DNA of 64,000 bases, taken from Paenibacillus amylolyticus. GTDB taxonomy: Bacteria > Bacillota > Bacilli > Paenibacillales > Paenibacillaceae. The notes under the pieces are model-generated. The model was not told the origin of the DNA. It did no database searches and saw only the letters and a list, made by a program, of their open reading frames with translations. The position numbers were made by a program, and so were the translations under genes. Shown in pieces: positions 27,590 to 37,451 of the stretch (within the stretch, counting starts at the first letter, position 1; every line of letters begins with the position of its first letter). The DNA is taken from assembly GCF_001570725.1 (NCBI RefSeq), contig NZ_BCNV01000001.1, forward strand, positions 2,046,001 through 2,110,000. Direction: 5' to 3'.

Positions 27590-29206
27590 ATGTATAAACT
27601 GATGATCGTTGATGATGAATTGCTCATGCGGGTTGGAATTCGTTCCATGCTGAATTGGGAAGAGTACAACTTCTATGTTGTTGGTGAGGCTGGAAATGGA
27701 AAAGAGGCATTGAACCTTGCGCTTGAAGTGATGCCTGATCTAATTATTACGGATATCAAGATGCCGATTATGGATGGGCTACAGCTTATACAAGAGGCCT
27801 CCTGCGTACTGAAAACCTGTAAGTATGTCATTCTGAGTAACTTTGACGAATTTCATTATGTAAAAAAGGCACTAAAACTTGGCGCTTCAGACTACTTGAT
27901 TAAAAGCGAGATTACAGAAACTGCCCTTATCGATCTCCTGAGTACCGTTGGACAGAAACTACAAAGCGAACATGTTCATCCAACCTACACATCTTCTAGG
28001 GCACATGATTATTCCAACAGCCTAAGACATCTAAAGGACACCTTCTTCCAAGATATTGTAAGCGGATTCATAAGTGAAAAGGATATTGTCACTAAAGCGG
28101 AAGAACTGCATTTTCGTATACGATCGGACCAGTTGGTCGTCATCAAGTTCGTCGTGAACTATTACGAGGATGCGAAGAGGAAATATATTGAAAAGGGGGA
28201 GAAGCTACTCCGGTTTTCGATGCTTAATATTATGGAAGAGATCATTCCATCGAGATGGGAGAAAGAGGTTTTCGTTGAAAGTTCTTCTGAATATTGGCTT
28301 ATCGTTAACGTACTTCCAGAGAGCCAATCTGTACACTCCGACTTGACTAAACTATGTAATAAATTGCTGTCTTCAATCAAGGATTTTATGAATCTATCAC
28401 TCACGGCTGGTGTGAGTAGAATGACTTCCGGTTTACCTCACATTAAAATGGCCTGCCAAGAGGCAGAAATGGCTCTACAACAGGGTTTCTTCACAGGGAG
28501 CAACCAGGTGTTGTATTACGATGATATGGTTCAATCCCCCGATAGAAATGAAGTAAAAGGAGCTCTGAGCCCGCAACAAGAAAGAGATTTTATGAAGTTA
28601 TGGGTAAGTAAAGACATCCAAAAGGCGGAGGAGTTCCTTGAAGGAATTCGCTCGGACCTGGAAGCGCAGCAGGCGGATGAGAATAGCATTCGAAAGCAAT
28701 ATATCATGGTAATGGAAACGATACACTCCCATCTATCCCGAGCTACGGAAAGAGGTGCGCCTTCTTTAACAGAGAAATCGCCATATGAAACTGTTCTGAA
28801 GGGTGAGTACTGGGAGGATATCCACCAGGATATGCTTGCTCACATTACGCATTACTTTAAAACCGATTCCCAAACGAAGCAGGAAAGTACCTATACAGAC
28901 CTCGCCATTGCATTGATCGACAAGTATTATGCCGAGGATATTTCGCTGCAAAGTATCGCTAGCCAAATCAGTGTTAATCCGTCGTATCTCAGCCGATTGT
29001 TTAAGCAGGAAAAAGGAGAGAACTTTATCACGTACTTGACACGAGTTCGGATTGAACATGCCAAGGCGTATCTATTGAGTAGAGGAATGAGAGTGTACGA
29101 AATCGCAGAAAAAGTAGGCTACCATAATTACACGTACTTCAGTAAGATTTTCAAAAAATCGGTAGGTGTCACTCCAGAGGAATATCGAGAACGACAGCAG
29201 GCATGA
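27590..29206 (+). CDS. Two-component response regulator with AraC DNA-binding domain (YesN type)
   Basis: 538 residues. The receiver domain (about 1-125) has the acidic pair D9/D10 (MIVDDE), the phosphorylation site D55 (LIITDIKMP) and the conserved Lys in SDYLIKSE. A middle helical region follows, then a C-terminal AraC double helix-turn-helix (about 440-535: ISLQSIASQISVNPSYLSRLF, YEIAEKVGYHNYTYFSKIFKK). The start at 27590 is chosen because GGGGG (27579-27583) lies 6 bases before it and the receiver domain begins there. The cognate sensor gene follows 28 bp later. It probably activates the sugar importer genes at 31020-34509. Confidence 0.93.
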   Translation: MYKLMIVDDELLMRVGIRSMLNWEEYNFYVVGEAGNGKEALNLALEVMPDLIITDIKMPIMDGLQLIQEASCVLKTCKYVILSNFDEFHYVKKALKLGASDYLIKSEITETALIDLLSTVGQKLQSEHVHPTYTSSRAHDYSNSLRHLKDTFFQDIVSGFISEKDIVTKAEELHFRIRSDQLVVIKFVVNYYEDAKRKYIEKGEKLLRFSMLNIMEEIIPSRWEKEVFVESSSEYWLIVNVLPESQSVHSDLTKLCNKLLSSIKDFMNLSLTAGVSRMTSGLPHIKMACQEAEMALQQGFFTGSNQVLYYDDMVQSPDRNEVKGALSPQQERDFMKLWVSKDIQKAEEFLEGIRSDLEAQQADENSIRKQYIMVMETIHSHLSRATERGAPSLTEKSPYETVLKGEYWEDIHQDMLAHITHYFKTDSQTKQESTYTDLAIALIDKYYAEDISLQSIASQISVNPSYLSRLFKQEKGENFITYLTRVRIEHAKAYLLSRGMRVYEIAEKVGYHNYTYFSKIFKKSVGVTPEEYRERQQA

Positions 29207-29234
29207 ATGTAATCGGTGAATAGAGGTGCAGCAT

Positions 29235-30980
29235 ATGAAGCTTGTCCAGCCCTTCCAAATCAAGCACAAAATTATGGTGATCTGTATGACAGTCATTATC
29301 CTTCCTGTATTGGTAATGACAATCAATTCGTACTACTCGTCAGAGCGGTTATTGGCACAGAACTATACAACGTTGCTAAGTGATCTGGCCAAACAGACGA
29401 ACATTCGTATCGACGAGTTCCTCAAGGAGATTGAGAAAATCACGCTGTTAGCCAGCAATGGCCTTAGCAACAATCTATCTGCGACCCATGAAGGAAGTTT
29501 TCCGATCCAGGATTTTCTACGGGAGGGTAACGAACAAAATGAGATTGCCGCATACAATATTCTGATGAATTATATCATGATGAAGGATCGCGTATTCTCC
29601 ATTTACCTCTACAATATGAACGGGGGAGAAGACCTGTTCGTCAGTCCACATCAACCTATTGATCCAAATTTCAAAGTAGCGAACGAATTGTGGTTCAAAA
29701 AGTTCATGCACGATAATGATCGAACCATTACGCTCACAACACGAATCGATGAGCAATTGGAGAATAAAATACTGGCAGTGTCACATGCTCGCAAAATTCA
29801 TGATGTGGCTAGTGGTGAACTGCTTGGCGTGATCGTTGTGAGCATTGATATCAAATTCATCGAAATCGTCAATCGAAACTTACAGGAAGGGCTACGTTCC
29901 AGATTCATGATTGTTGATGAGAATGACAAGATTGTATATAACGTAAACGACCGATTAATTGGTACACTATTCCGTGACAACGTTCGTCCGCCTGAAGCAT
30001 TAAATGTCGTAGTGACCAGTCCCCTTAGTCAGCAAAAATGGACAACGTACTTATATATGCCCTTGGATGAGCTAACTGCTGATGGCAAAATATTGGGCCG
30101 TAATCTGGTGACACTCGCCATTGTCATTGTTCTTTTTGCTGCGGTTATATCCATCTTTCTATCTCATGTCATCACAACTCCGATTAAGAAGCTGCTCCGA
30201 AATATCGCTTTGGTCGAGAAAGGCCAATTTGAACAAGTTGAACCTATTGCCTCCAGAGATGAGATTGGACATTTATCCATTCGATTCAACAGAATGTCGC
30301 ATGAATTGAAGCGGATGGTCGAACGGATGCAGCAGGAAGAGATAGAGAAAGCCAAGGCCGAGATGCGCGCGCTCCATGACCAGATCAAGCCTCATTTTCT
30401 GTATAACACACTGGGGTCGGTGAAATGGATTGCCTCGATGCAACAGGCTGACAAAATCGTGGAAATGACCGATGCACTAATCTCGATGCTTCGTTATGCA
30501 ACCAAATCCGATGGAACCCTCGTAACCATTCGTGAAGAACTCGATAATATAGCGAATTACGTAACGATTCAGAATGTCAGGTACTATGATTGTATTCAAA
30601 TGAGATATGAGGTGGAGGATCGAATGCTGGATTATCGCATGCCCAAAATGATTCTACAGCCCATTGTGGAGAATGCGATATTTCATGGACTCGCCGAACT
30701 CGAAGAAGACGGAATCATTACCATTCGGATTCAACCACAGCAGGATGAAGTTGTGATCCAAGTCTGCGACAATGGCGTCGGTATGGATCATCATACGATG
30801 CAGAATTTAATGGAAGAGAAGTCCAGTGCAGGTACGGGAACGAATGGCATTGGATTGCATAATGTGCAGCGGCGGATTCAACTTCATTTTGGTAAACCCC
30901 ATGGAATACAGGTGGAGAGTAAAATAGGTGAAGGTACCATTTTCTCGATTCTGCTGCCGGCCATCTCAGAGTTTAGATAG
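29235..30980 (+). CDS. Sensor histidine kinase, YesM type
   Basis: 581 residues from the ATG at 29235 (AGAGG 8 bases upstream; an in-frame GTG at 29226 is less likely). One transmembrane helix at about 15-33 (IMVICMTVIILPVLVMTI), an external sensing domain of about 250 residues, a second helix at about 285-310, a HAMP linker (TTPIKKLLRNIALVEKGQFEQV) and the His_kinase/HATPase domains. Phospho-accepting H387 lies in LHDQIKPHFLYNTLGSVKW; the N-box IVENAIFHG and GxG motifs DNGVGM and GTNGIGLHNVQRRI complete the ATP site. It phosphorylates the upstream regulator. The ligand is likely an extracellular oligosaccharide, by family analogy. Confidence 0.93.
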   Translation: MKLVQPFQIKHKIMVICMTVIILPVLVMTINSYYSSERLLAQNYTTLLSDLAKQTNIRIDEFLKEIEKITLLASNGLSNNLSATHEGSFPIQDFLREGNEQNEIAAYNILMNYIMMKDRVFSIYLYNMNGGEDLFVSPHQPIDPNFKVANELWFKKFMHDNDRTITLTTRIDEQLENKILAVSHARKIHDVASGELLGVIVVSIDIKFIEIVNRNLQEGLRSRFMIVDENDKIVYNVNDRLIGTLFRDNVRPPEALNVVVTSPLSQQKWTTYLYMPLDELTADGKILGRNLVTLAIVIVLFAAVISIFLSHVITTPIKKLLRNIALVEKGQFEQVEPIASRDEIGHLSIRFNRMSHELKRMVERMQQEEIEKAKAEMRALHDQIKPHFLYNTLGSVKWIASMQQADKIVEMTDALISMLRYATKSDGTLVTIREELDNIANYVTIQNVRYYDCIQMRYEVEDRMLDYRMPKMILQPIVENAIFHGLAELEEDGIITIRIQPQQDEVVIQVCDNGVGMDHHTMQNLMEEKSSAGTGTNGIGLHNVQRRIQLHFGKPHGIQVESKIGEGTIFSILLPAISEFR

Positions 30981-30982
30981 AA

Positions 30983-31022
30983 CAAAAGGGCTCGCAGGTT
31001 GAACTGCAAGCCCTTTTGTTTA
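30983..31022. terminator. Bidirectional terminator between yesM-like gene and importer operon
   Basis: AACAAAAGGGCT(C)GCAG pairs with CTGC(A)AGCCCTTTTGTT. A/T runs on both sides serve both converging operons. Confidence 0.9.
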
Positions 31023-31910
31023 CCCCTTGACGCTACCTAGCACCAACCCCTTGGTAAAGTATTTCTGTAAGAACGGATACACGAGTAAAATCGGAATGGC
31101 ACCCAAGAACATTTGAGCGGCACGCCCCGTTCTGGCATTCATCATGGATAACAGCTGCGTATAATCTGATCCAGATTTCAGCATGATTTGCTCAAAACTC
31201 TGCAAAAGGGTCTGGAGGTAGCTTTGTAATGGATAATTGGCTGGATTGTTCATATAGATAATGCCGTCGAACCATGAATTCCAGTGGGCGACGATACTAA
31301 ACAAACCGACTGTTGCGAGAGCGGGCTTGAGGAGCGGGAGTAGAATACGAAGCAATACCTGTACAGGTCCTGCACCATCAATAATTGCTGATTCTTCAAT
31401 TTCCTCAGGCAACCCCCTTATGAAATTCATGAGAATAATCATGCTGAATACGGGGAGAGCCCCAGGCAGGATCAGAGACCATATGGAATCGATCAGTCCC
31501 ATTTTGACGACAACGAGATAGGTTGGAATGAGTCCTCCACTGAATAACATGGTTACGATGAAAAATCCCATATAGATATTACGTCCCATTAATTTTTGTT
31601 TTGACTTGGAGAGGGGATAAGCCGTGAGCACGATCAGAATCAGATTCACTAACGTTCCGAGAACGGTTCGCTGGATGGCCACCCAGAGAGAGGAGAAGAA
31701 GGACCCTCCAGTTAATGCAAATTCATAGGCCTTTGTCGTGAATTCCACAGGCCAGAACGTAACACTTCCCGCCGATACAGCCGCGCTGCTACTGAATGAA
31801 ACAGCAAGCAGGTTGATAAACGGCAGGATACAGAGTAGAGAGATCAGAAGCAATATGGTGTAGTTTAGGATAAGAAACAAACGCCGACTCATACTTTTAT
31901 CATAGATCAT
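31020..31910 (-). CDS. Carbohydrate ABC transporter permease (LplC/YtcP type)
   Basis: 296-residue inner-membrane permease with six predicted helices. The ATPase-contacting EAA loop reads EEIEESAIIDGAGPVQVLLRILLPLLKPAL. AAAGGAGGG lies 9 bases before the ATG. It is the last of three importer genes (binding protein, permease, permease); no ATPase is encoded here, as is usual for this subgroup that shares an MsmX-like ATPase. The substrate is probably an oligosaccharide. Confidence 0.93.
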   Translation of the reverse strand: MIYDKSMSRRLFLILNYTILLLISLLCILPFINLLAVSFSSSAAVSAGSVTFWPVEFTTKAYEFALTGGSFFSSLWVAIQRTVLGTLVNLILIVLTAYPLSKSKQKLMGRNIYMGFFIVTMLFSGGLIPTYLVVVKMGLIDSIWSLILPGALPVFSMIILMNFIRGLPEEIEESAIIDGAGPVQVLLRILLPLLKPALATVGLFSIVAHWNSWFDGIIYMNNPANYPLQSYLQTLLQSFEQIMLKSGSDYTQLLSMMNARTGRAAQMFLGAIPILLVYPFLQKYFTKGLVLGSVKG

Positions 31911-31928
31911 AGTGTTAGTCCCTCCTTT

Positions 31929-32819
31929 TTAGAAGATGCGATAACCAGCTACCCTGTAGGCCAGGATGTACGATACAGCAACGAGAACACTGGAAATGAT
32001 GGATTTGAATAATCCAACAGCGGTACCAATTGAATACTGTGCCTGCTGAATTCCCAGACGGTATACATAGGTATCAATAATATCACCGGTCTGATAGACA
32101 ACAGGGGAGTAGAGATTATAGATTTGGTCAAAGCCAGCATTGAGTACGTTTCCAAGCGACAATACAGTCATTAAAACAATCGTTGGCATGAGAAGGGGCA
32201 ACGTAATGTAGATGGTCTGCTTCCACCGTTTCGCTCCGTCGATCACAGCGGCCTCGTAAAGTCCCGGGTCAATACTGGTCAAGGCTGCTAAATAAACAAC
32301 TGTACCAAAGCCGAAGCCTTTCCATATATCGCTCACGATCATCGTCCAAGGAAAAATAGAGGGTGTGCCAAGAAAGGAGATCGGTGCAATCCCGAAAACG
32401 CCTAGAAATGTATTGATAATGCCGTCGGAGCTAAGGATATCCAGCATGATGCCGGCCATAATGACCCAAGAGAGAAAGTTCGGAATGTAGACGAGTGTTT
32501 GGAATGTACGTTTAATTCCACTATGCAGGACTTCGTTGAGCAGTAATGCGAAAATAACGGGCACGATTATACCACCGATTATCTTGAAGACAGACATGTA
32601 CAGTGTATTCCAGATCGTTCTTACGAAGTTCGGCTGATTAAAGATGTGGTTAAAATTATCCCATCCTACCCATGGCGAGTTGAACCCGAGGCCCGGATTG
32701 TATTTCTGAAACGCAATAATAAGTCCGTAGAAAGGGATGTAACTAAAGATGAAGACCAGAACCAGGCTTGGGATCAACATGAGATGGTAAGCACGCTGTT
32801 GCTTCCATTTGCTCAGCAT
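31929..32819 (-). CDS. Carbohydrate ABC transporter permease (LplB/YtcQ-partner type)
   Basis: About 296 residues from the ATG at 32819, chosen because GGAGG lies 7 bases upstream and the protein then begins MLSKWKQQRAYHLMLIPSLV; a longer reading would run into the binding-protein gene. Six predicted helices; the EAA loop reads GLYEAAVIDGAKRWKQTIYITLPLLMPT. It pairs with the permease downstream, 18 bp away. Confidence 0.93.
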   Translation of the reverse strand: MLSKWKQQRAYHLMLIPSLVLVFIFSYIPFYGLIIAFQKYNPGLGFNSPWVGWDNFNHIFNQPNFVRTIWNTLYMSVFKIIGGIIVPVIFALLLNEVLHSGIKRTFQTLVYIPNFLSWVIMAGIMLDILSSDGIINTFLGVFGIAPISFLGTPSIFPWTMIVSDIWKGFGFGTVVYLAALTSIDPGLYEAAVIDGAKRWKQTIYITLPLLMPTIVLMTVLSLGNVLNAGFDQIYNLYSPVVYQTGDIIDTYVYRLGIQQAQYSIGTAVGLFKSIISSVLVAVSYILAYRVAGYRIF

Positions 32820-32907
32820 TCGTATTCCTCCGTTCTTGGTGCGATATATTGTAACCGCTACCAAGAAGAGACGAGAACATTCCCATCCCTTCTTGGCAAC
32901 AGACTCA

Positions 32908-34509
32908 TTATTTTCCGTATGCCTCATTGACTGCCTGGGTTGCGTCATCGCCTCCGGCTGCACGCCAATTCTGGACAATCAGATCGAAATAATCGATACT
33001 TTCGCTACCCATAATAATCTTGGTGAAGCCTTCGGTCAGGATATCATCCAAGGTTGTGCCGTAGCTTGACAGGATTTCTGGCGTAACCCCCCATAGGGCC
33101 GTCTTGGTGTAGTTCTCGCTGTCGAGTACTTTCTTGGCAAGACCATACGCATTCTTTGGAGCACCTTGTTGCAAATAGTCGCCGACTGCTCCTGGTGTAG
33201 CATTCTCCATGAACTCCACACTGTTGTTATATTTTTGCCACATACCCGAAGTTGTGAGTCCACTGGTATCCTTGGATTGAAGAGCAGCGGAGACCGCCTC
33301 AAATTGCTCGTAATCGGAATTCGGATTAAGTACACGGAACGCTCCAACTACATGGGCAATATCGTTGTCCAGCAAGGCAGATAGCGTTTCTGTGGATTCC
33401 TTGCCATTGCCTTCATCAACAATATAAGCATAGTCGTTCAAAATTTTGATCACTTCTTCAGGGCTTTTAAATCCCTTTTTCATGACGATATAATTGTTGT
33501 TGGCGAAGAAGATGGATTGTTTTGCTTCTTTCCCATCGACGGTAGGGATGATATAAGGGTAGAAGATGGCGTCCTTACCCAGATTGGATACCGTATCGAC
33601 ACCCGGATTATAACCCCACCATTGGTAATAAGGTTGCATGCCCACTTTGCCGGCTACAATGTCCGCGTTCATCGCATTAAAGTCTTTGATTGCAAACTCC
33701 GGATCAATGATGCCTCGCTTGTACCATTCTGACCACTCAGCCAGCGCATTCTTCATCTCGGGTTGCACTGATCCATACACTAATTTTCCACTGTTATCCT
33801 CCATCCACATATCCGGATGCGCATTCCATGCAATGGCGAGCAGGTTGAGGTAATCTAACGATTGATCTACCGCTATACCATAACCTCCGTGCTTTTCCAT
33901 GAATTTCAGTGCAATATTCTTGATGTCTTCCACAGACTTCGGATCCTGGACTCCCAATTCTTCTTTCCAGTCGTTCCGAATCCAGATGAAGTCTGGTTGT
34001 TCAATTAATCCCCAGTGCATCTGTGGTATGCCGTACAGCTTGCCGTCCTTCTTTCCAGATTCGTAACTGTCTGCATCTGCTTCCATATAACCTTTGAGAC
34101 GATCTGAAGCGTGTTGATTAAAGACCTCGGAAAGGTCCATGACCATGTCTGCTTCGACCAACTGTCTGAGTTGTGATGGATTCACCCTGAATACGTCAGG
34201 AAGATCGTTGGATGCGATAGCCAAATTAAGTTTTGTATCATACTCATCGCTGACCCAGTCTGTTTTGACATCGATATTGAATTTCTCCTTGTAGCGCTTA
34301 ATCCACACATTGTTTGTGATATCATCGCCCTTTGGATACTTGGCAGAAGTGTATTCTGACGTCACGGTGTGAATGGTTGTCGTTCCAGCCTCGTTGGAAT
34401 CGGGGTCCGTAGTTGCATCCTTCTCCGTGCTGCTTCCATTGCTACAGGCTGCGAGTAATAAGGTTGACATGCATAAAGACAAGACTAAAGTTTTGGTTTT
34501 CTTGTTCAT
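32908..34509 (-). CDS. Extracellular solute-binding lipoprotein (LplA type)
   Basis: 533 residues. The lipoprotein signal ends LLLAAC with the lipid-modified C22, followed by a Ser/Thr/Asp-rich tether. The body (about 45-525) is the large extracellular binding domain of the LplA/YtcQ cluster, about 500 residues as expected. GGGGGAAAAG precedes the ATG. It heads the importer operon; the leftward direction converges with the YesMN-type pair, a common arrangement for oligosaccharide uptake in Paenibacillus. A cre-like AGAAAGCGTTATTG sequence (34537-34550, opposite strand) lies just upstream but matches weakly. Confidence 0.93.
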   Translation of the reverse strand: MNKKTKTLVLSLCMSTLLLAACSNGSSTEKDATTDPDSNEAGTTTIHTVTSEYTSAKYPKGDDITNNVWIKRYKEKFNIDVKTDWVSDEYDTKLNLAIASNDLPDVFRVNPSQLRQLVEADMVMDLSEVFNQHASDRLKGYMEADADSYESGKKDGKLYGIPQMHWGLIEQPDFIWIRNDWKEELGVQDPKSVEDIKNIALKFMEKHGGYGIAVDQSLDYLNLLAIAWNAHPDMWMEDNSGKLVYGSVQPEMKNALAEWSEWYKRGIIDPEFAIKDFNAMNADIVAGKVGMQPYYQWWGYNPGVDTVSNLGKDAIFYPYIIPTVDGKEAKQSIFFANNNYIVMKKGFKSPEEVIKILNDYAYIVDEGNGKESTETLSALLDNDIAHVVGAFRVLNPNSDYEQFEAVSAALQSKDTSGLTTSGMWQKYNNSVEFMENATPGAVGDYLQQGAPKNAYGLAKKVLDSENYTKTALWGVTPEILSSYGTTLDDILTEGFTKIIMGSESIDYFDLIVQNWRAAGGDDATQAVNEAYGK

Positions 34510-34695
34510 TTCTTTTCCCCCTTATCAGTCATATTTCAATAACGCTTTCTTGAAAATATTCTAAACGAGAAAGGGGGAACGTGATATAAAAGTTATTGAC
34601 GAGAACCCATATGTTTTTTTACTTTCGAGTCAGGGCGGAGAAAAGATTAATGAGTTCAGTGCACTTTTTTTACTTTTTACTCCTTCTTTTTTTAC

Positions 34696-35706
34696 TCATG
34701 TCTCCACAAATTGCTTGAGATGTCGATCGATAACGAGTGAATCTGCTTCATTAGCTCCGATGCCGAAGCAGTGTCCCCACTTGGACTCTATAGGTTGAAA
34801 AACAGCGTTCGGCATATGTTGAACATCATAGGCACTATCTTCTGGCGTGAAGAACAAGTCACTTGACCCCGGCATAACGAGTGCAGGAGAAGTGATCCTG
34901 CTTAACGCCAGTTCGAAGTTGCCGTCATCTAGGGGATTATTGCTGATGTCGCCATATATTCCAGTACGCAGCATGGTAATCAAGTCGTTAGCATCAAAGG
35001 ATAAAAACACCTGGTCCCAGTAATCTTCTACATAAGATTTCAAGGTATCGTAGCCTTCGGTGTGATACAATTTCTCCAAATAATACGCCTGCGAAAACCC
35101 CCATGGAGCATAAGCTCTTCCCATTGCTGCGAGACCGGCAACTGGAGGGCGCTCATATCTACCATTTTTAAAATTCGAATCGGCCTGTAACGCTGCGATC
35201 ATGGATTCGAACACGAGCTGTGTATGCGGTCTGCTCTTTGCCGTTCCGCCAAAAGGGGCGATCCGTTCGACCATCTCGGGATAACTCGTTCCCCATTGAA
35301 AAACCTGCATAGCACCCAGAGACCAGCCCACAACGAGTTGGATTTTGGTGATACCAAACTTTTGAGTGATTAGTTGATGTTGGGCACGCACATTGTCATA
35401 CATGGAGATGAGGGGGAAGTTCTGCTTATCATATGGGGCAGGGGTATTGCTGGGAGAGGATGATAATCCGTTACCCAACATATTGGGCACGACGATAAAA
35501 TATCGACTGGGATCCAGTGTCTTATGTGCTCCAATCAACCATTCATTATCTGTGTGAAGTCCAGCAAACCAGGTTGGAACGACAATAACATTGTCTTTTG
35601 CGGCATTTAACGTTCCATAGGTCTTGTAAGCAATAAAGGCTTGAGGGAGCTGTTGTCCCGATTGAAGTAGTGTATCTCCAAGGTTATAGGTTTCATAATC
35701 ATTCAT
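34696..35706 (-). CDS. Alpha/beta hydrolase, homoserine O-acetyltransferase-like family
   Basis: 336 residues with the MetX-type alpha/beta fold. The nucleophile elbow is VVGWSLGAMQ; the catalytic Asp is probably in MPGSSDLFFTPED and the His in SKWGHCFGIG. It begins with the strand pattern YNLGDTLLQSGQQLPQAFIAYKTYG typical of the family. A true MetX would acylate homoserine with acetyl-CoA; members lacking a methionine-pathway neighbourhood are often plain hydrolases, so the activity is open. Divergent from a LysR gene that may control it. Confidence 0.85.
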   Translation of the reverse strand: MNDYETYNLGDTLLQSGQQLPQAFIAYKTYGTLNAAKDNVIVVPTWFAGLHTDNEWLIGAHKTLDPSRYFIVVPNMLGNGLSSSPSNTPAPYDKQNFPLISMYDNVRAQHQLITQKFGITKIQLVVGWSLGAMQVFQWGTSYPEMVERIAPFGGTAKSRPHTQLVFESMIAALQADSNFKNGRYERPPVAGLAAMGRAYAPWGFSQAYYLEKLYHTEGYDTLKSYVEDYWDQVFLSFDANDLITMLRTGIYGDISNNPLDDGNFELALSRITSPALVMPGSSDLFFTPEDSAYDVQHMPNAVFQPIESKWGHCFGIGANEADSLVIDRHLKQFVET

Positions 35707-35830
35707 GGCTAGATTCTCCTTACAATATAGTAATAACTTGATTTCACTCTACAATACGTCTATCATCAATTCAATGAAACATAATTGAACGAAACATTCA
35801 TTTATTTTGAACAAAGGAGGTGCCTGATTC

Positions 35831-36715
35831 ATGGAAATACGCCAATTAAAAACCTTTTGCACGCTTGCATCGACCTGCAGCTTTAACCAAACTGCTGAAT
35901 TATTGAGCTATGTACCGTCTACCATAACCATGCAAATCAAATCGCTGGAAGAAGAACTCGGTGTGAAATTGCTGGATCGATTAGGAAAAAGGGTCGTGTT
36001 AACGGATGCTGGCCAACAATTTTTGCCATATGCCACTAAGATTTTAAACGATGTAGAGGAAGCAAAATGCATATCTAGTCAACAGGGGGAATTGGCTGGA
36101 ACGGTTGTCATCGGGGCAGATGAAGTGCTGTGTGCTTATCTTCTTCCATCCTTGTTCAAACGCTTCCGTGCGGAGTATCCTGGTGTGCGGTTATTATTCC
36201 GTCCGTTGTCTGGCCAAGAGCTTAAAACGAGTCTGAGAGAAGGACAGGCCGATGTCGTTTTTGTATTGGATGAGCCGGTTACTTCCAAAGATCTTCATTC
36301 CGAGTTTTTAAAGGATGAGACCTTTCAATTGGTGGTTTCTTCCGATCATGTGCTAGCATCACGTTCTGCGTTGGTTATTGATGACTTCCACAAACAGCAT
36401 TTCTTGTTAACCGAAAAGAACTGTTCGTATCGCACGTACTTTGATCAAGCTCTACTGAAAAAAGGTGCGGATGCTCTGACAGAACTGGAGTTTCATAGTG
36501 TAGAAGCTATTAAACAATGCGCTGTGGCCGGTCTAGGGATCGCGCTGTTGCCTGAAATGGCTCTGAAGAAAGAGTTAAGCGAGGCGGAACTGGTTGCTTT
36601 ACCGTGGGATCTGTCTGAAATATGCTTTTCTGCACAAATGCTCTGGCATCGGGAGAAGTGGCTATCTCCGTCCATGACTGCTTTCATTCAGGTCGCTAAG
36701 AATGAGTTACAATGA
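35831..36715 (+). CDS. LysR-family transcriptional regulator
   Basis: 294 residues; N-terminal winged helix-turn-helix (MEIRQLKTFCTLASTCSFNQTAE, YVPSTITMQIKSLEEELG) and a substrate-binding-like effector domain (about 90-290). AAAGGAGGTG precedes the ATG. It is divergent from the MetX-like hydrolase with about 125 bp between them, the likely shared control region; an ATGAA/TTCAT-containing stretch lies there, not resolved into a clear LysR box. Confidence 0.9.
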   Translation: MEIRQLKTFCTLASTCSFNQTAELLSYVPSTITMQIKSLEEELGVKLLDRLGKRVVLTDAGQQFLPYATKILNDVEEAKCISSQQGELAGTVVIGADEVLCAYLLPSLFKRFRAEYPGVRLLFRPLSGQELKTSLREGQADVVFVLDEPVTSKDLHSEFLKDETFQLVVSSDHVLASRSALVIDDFHKQHFLLTEKNCSYRTYFDQALLKKGADALTELEFHSVEAIKQCAVAGLGIALLPEMALKKELSEAELVALPWDLSEICFSAQMLWHREKWLSPSMTAFIQVAKNELQ

Positions 36716-36826
36716 TTGTTCAGAATTTGTTTAGACGTATATGTTAAAATACGCTTCATGGAGATCGTGAAGTGAAATGTAATGAACCTTCAACATTTTG
36801 ATACAGATATATATGGGGGATTAGCA

Positions 36827-37291
36827 ATGGAGAGAAAGATTAGAAATTCTGCAAAAGCATTAATTATCAAAGATGGGAGAATGCTTGCGATTAGGCAGGA
36901 AGATAATGGCGATGTAATCTATCTCTTGCCTGGCGGGAGTCAGAATGCAGGTGAAACGCTGACTGATGCCGTGAAGAGAGAAGTAGCAGCAGAAATCGGA
37001 GTAGACGTAGAACCGTTATCATTGGAATTCGTTATTGAAGGTGTGTATGGCGCAGCTCTTCATCGTGTAGATTTTGTTTTTTTAGCCGAATACATAGGTT
37101 TAATGGACAATAATAGATCTATTCTGCCAAGTGACGAAAATCAAGTAGAATATGAATGGCTTGACATTAAAAACCTGATCCAACAACCTTTATTGCCCTC
37201 AAAATTACGAAAGCAGATCATTAGATTGGTTGAGGGAGAAACAACGGTTATGTATTTAGGAAATGAGGAAGATGAGGACCTCAATGGTTAG
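36827..37291 (+). CDS. NUDIX hydrolase
   Basis: 154 residues from the ATG at 36827 (GGGGG 7 bases upstream; the in-frame ATG at 36782 lacks a site). NUDIX enzymes hydrolyse nucleoside-diphosphate-linked compounds with Mg2+. The box runs G37-x5-E43-x7-R51-E52-V-A-A55-E56-I-G58-V59: all key positions fit except that the first Glu of the usual EE pair is Ala. The second, metal-binding Glu56 is kept. The C-terminus is acidic (GNEEDEDLNG). Substrate unknown. Confidence 0.88.
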   Translation: MERKIRNSAKALIIKDGRMLAIRQEDNGDVIYLLPGGSQNAGETLTDAVKREVAAEIGVDVEPLSLEFVIEGVYGAALHRVDFVFLAEYIGLMDNNRSILPSDENQVEYEWLDIKNLIQQPLLPSKLRKQIIRLVEGETTVMYLGNEEDEDLNG

Positions 37292-37334
37292 ACATGCACA
37301 CGTCGTAAACAAGCGGCGTCTTGTATTTATAGAG

Positions 37335-37381
37335 GAAGGCTATTTCAAAGGACATAATGGTCCGGTAAAATAGCCTTTTTG
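37335..37381 (+). terminator. Terminator after NUDIX gene
   Basis: AAGGCTATTT pairs with AAATAGCCTT, with an inner GGAC/GTCC stem, followed by TTTTT. Confidence 0.85.
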
Positions 37382-37451
37382 CCGTTGAACAAATTGTGCA
37401 TAGCGATTCAAAAATGAAGATCTAGGCTTAGGGGTTACAGTAGGCCAGGGG

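Noticed and set aside
34537-34550. cre-like AGAAAGCGTTATTG (minus strand) before the Lpl-type binding protein gene
   Set aside because: Three mismatches to the consensus; not listed as a separate feature.
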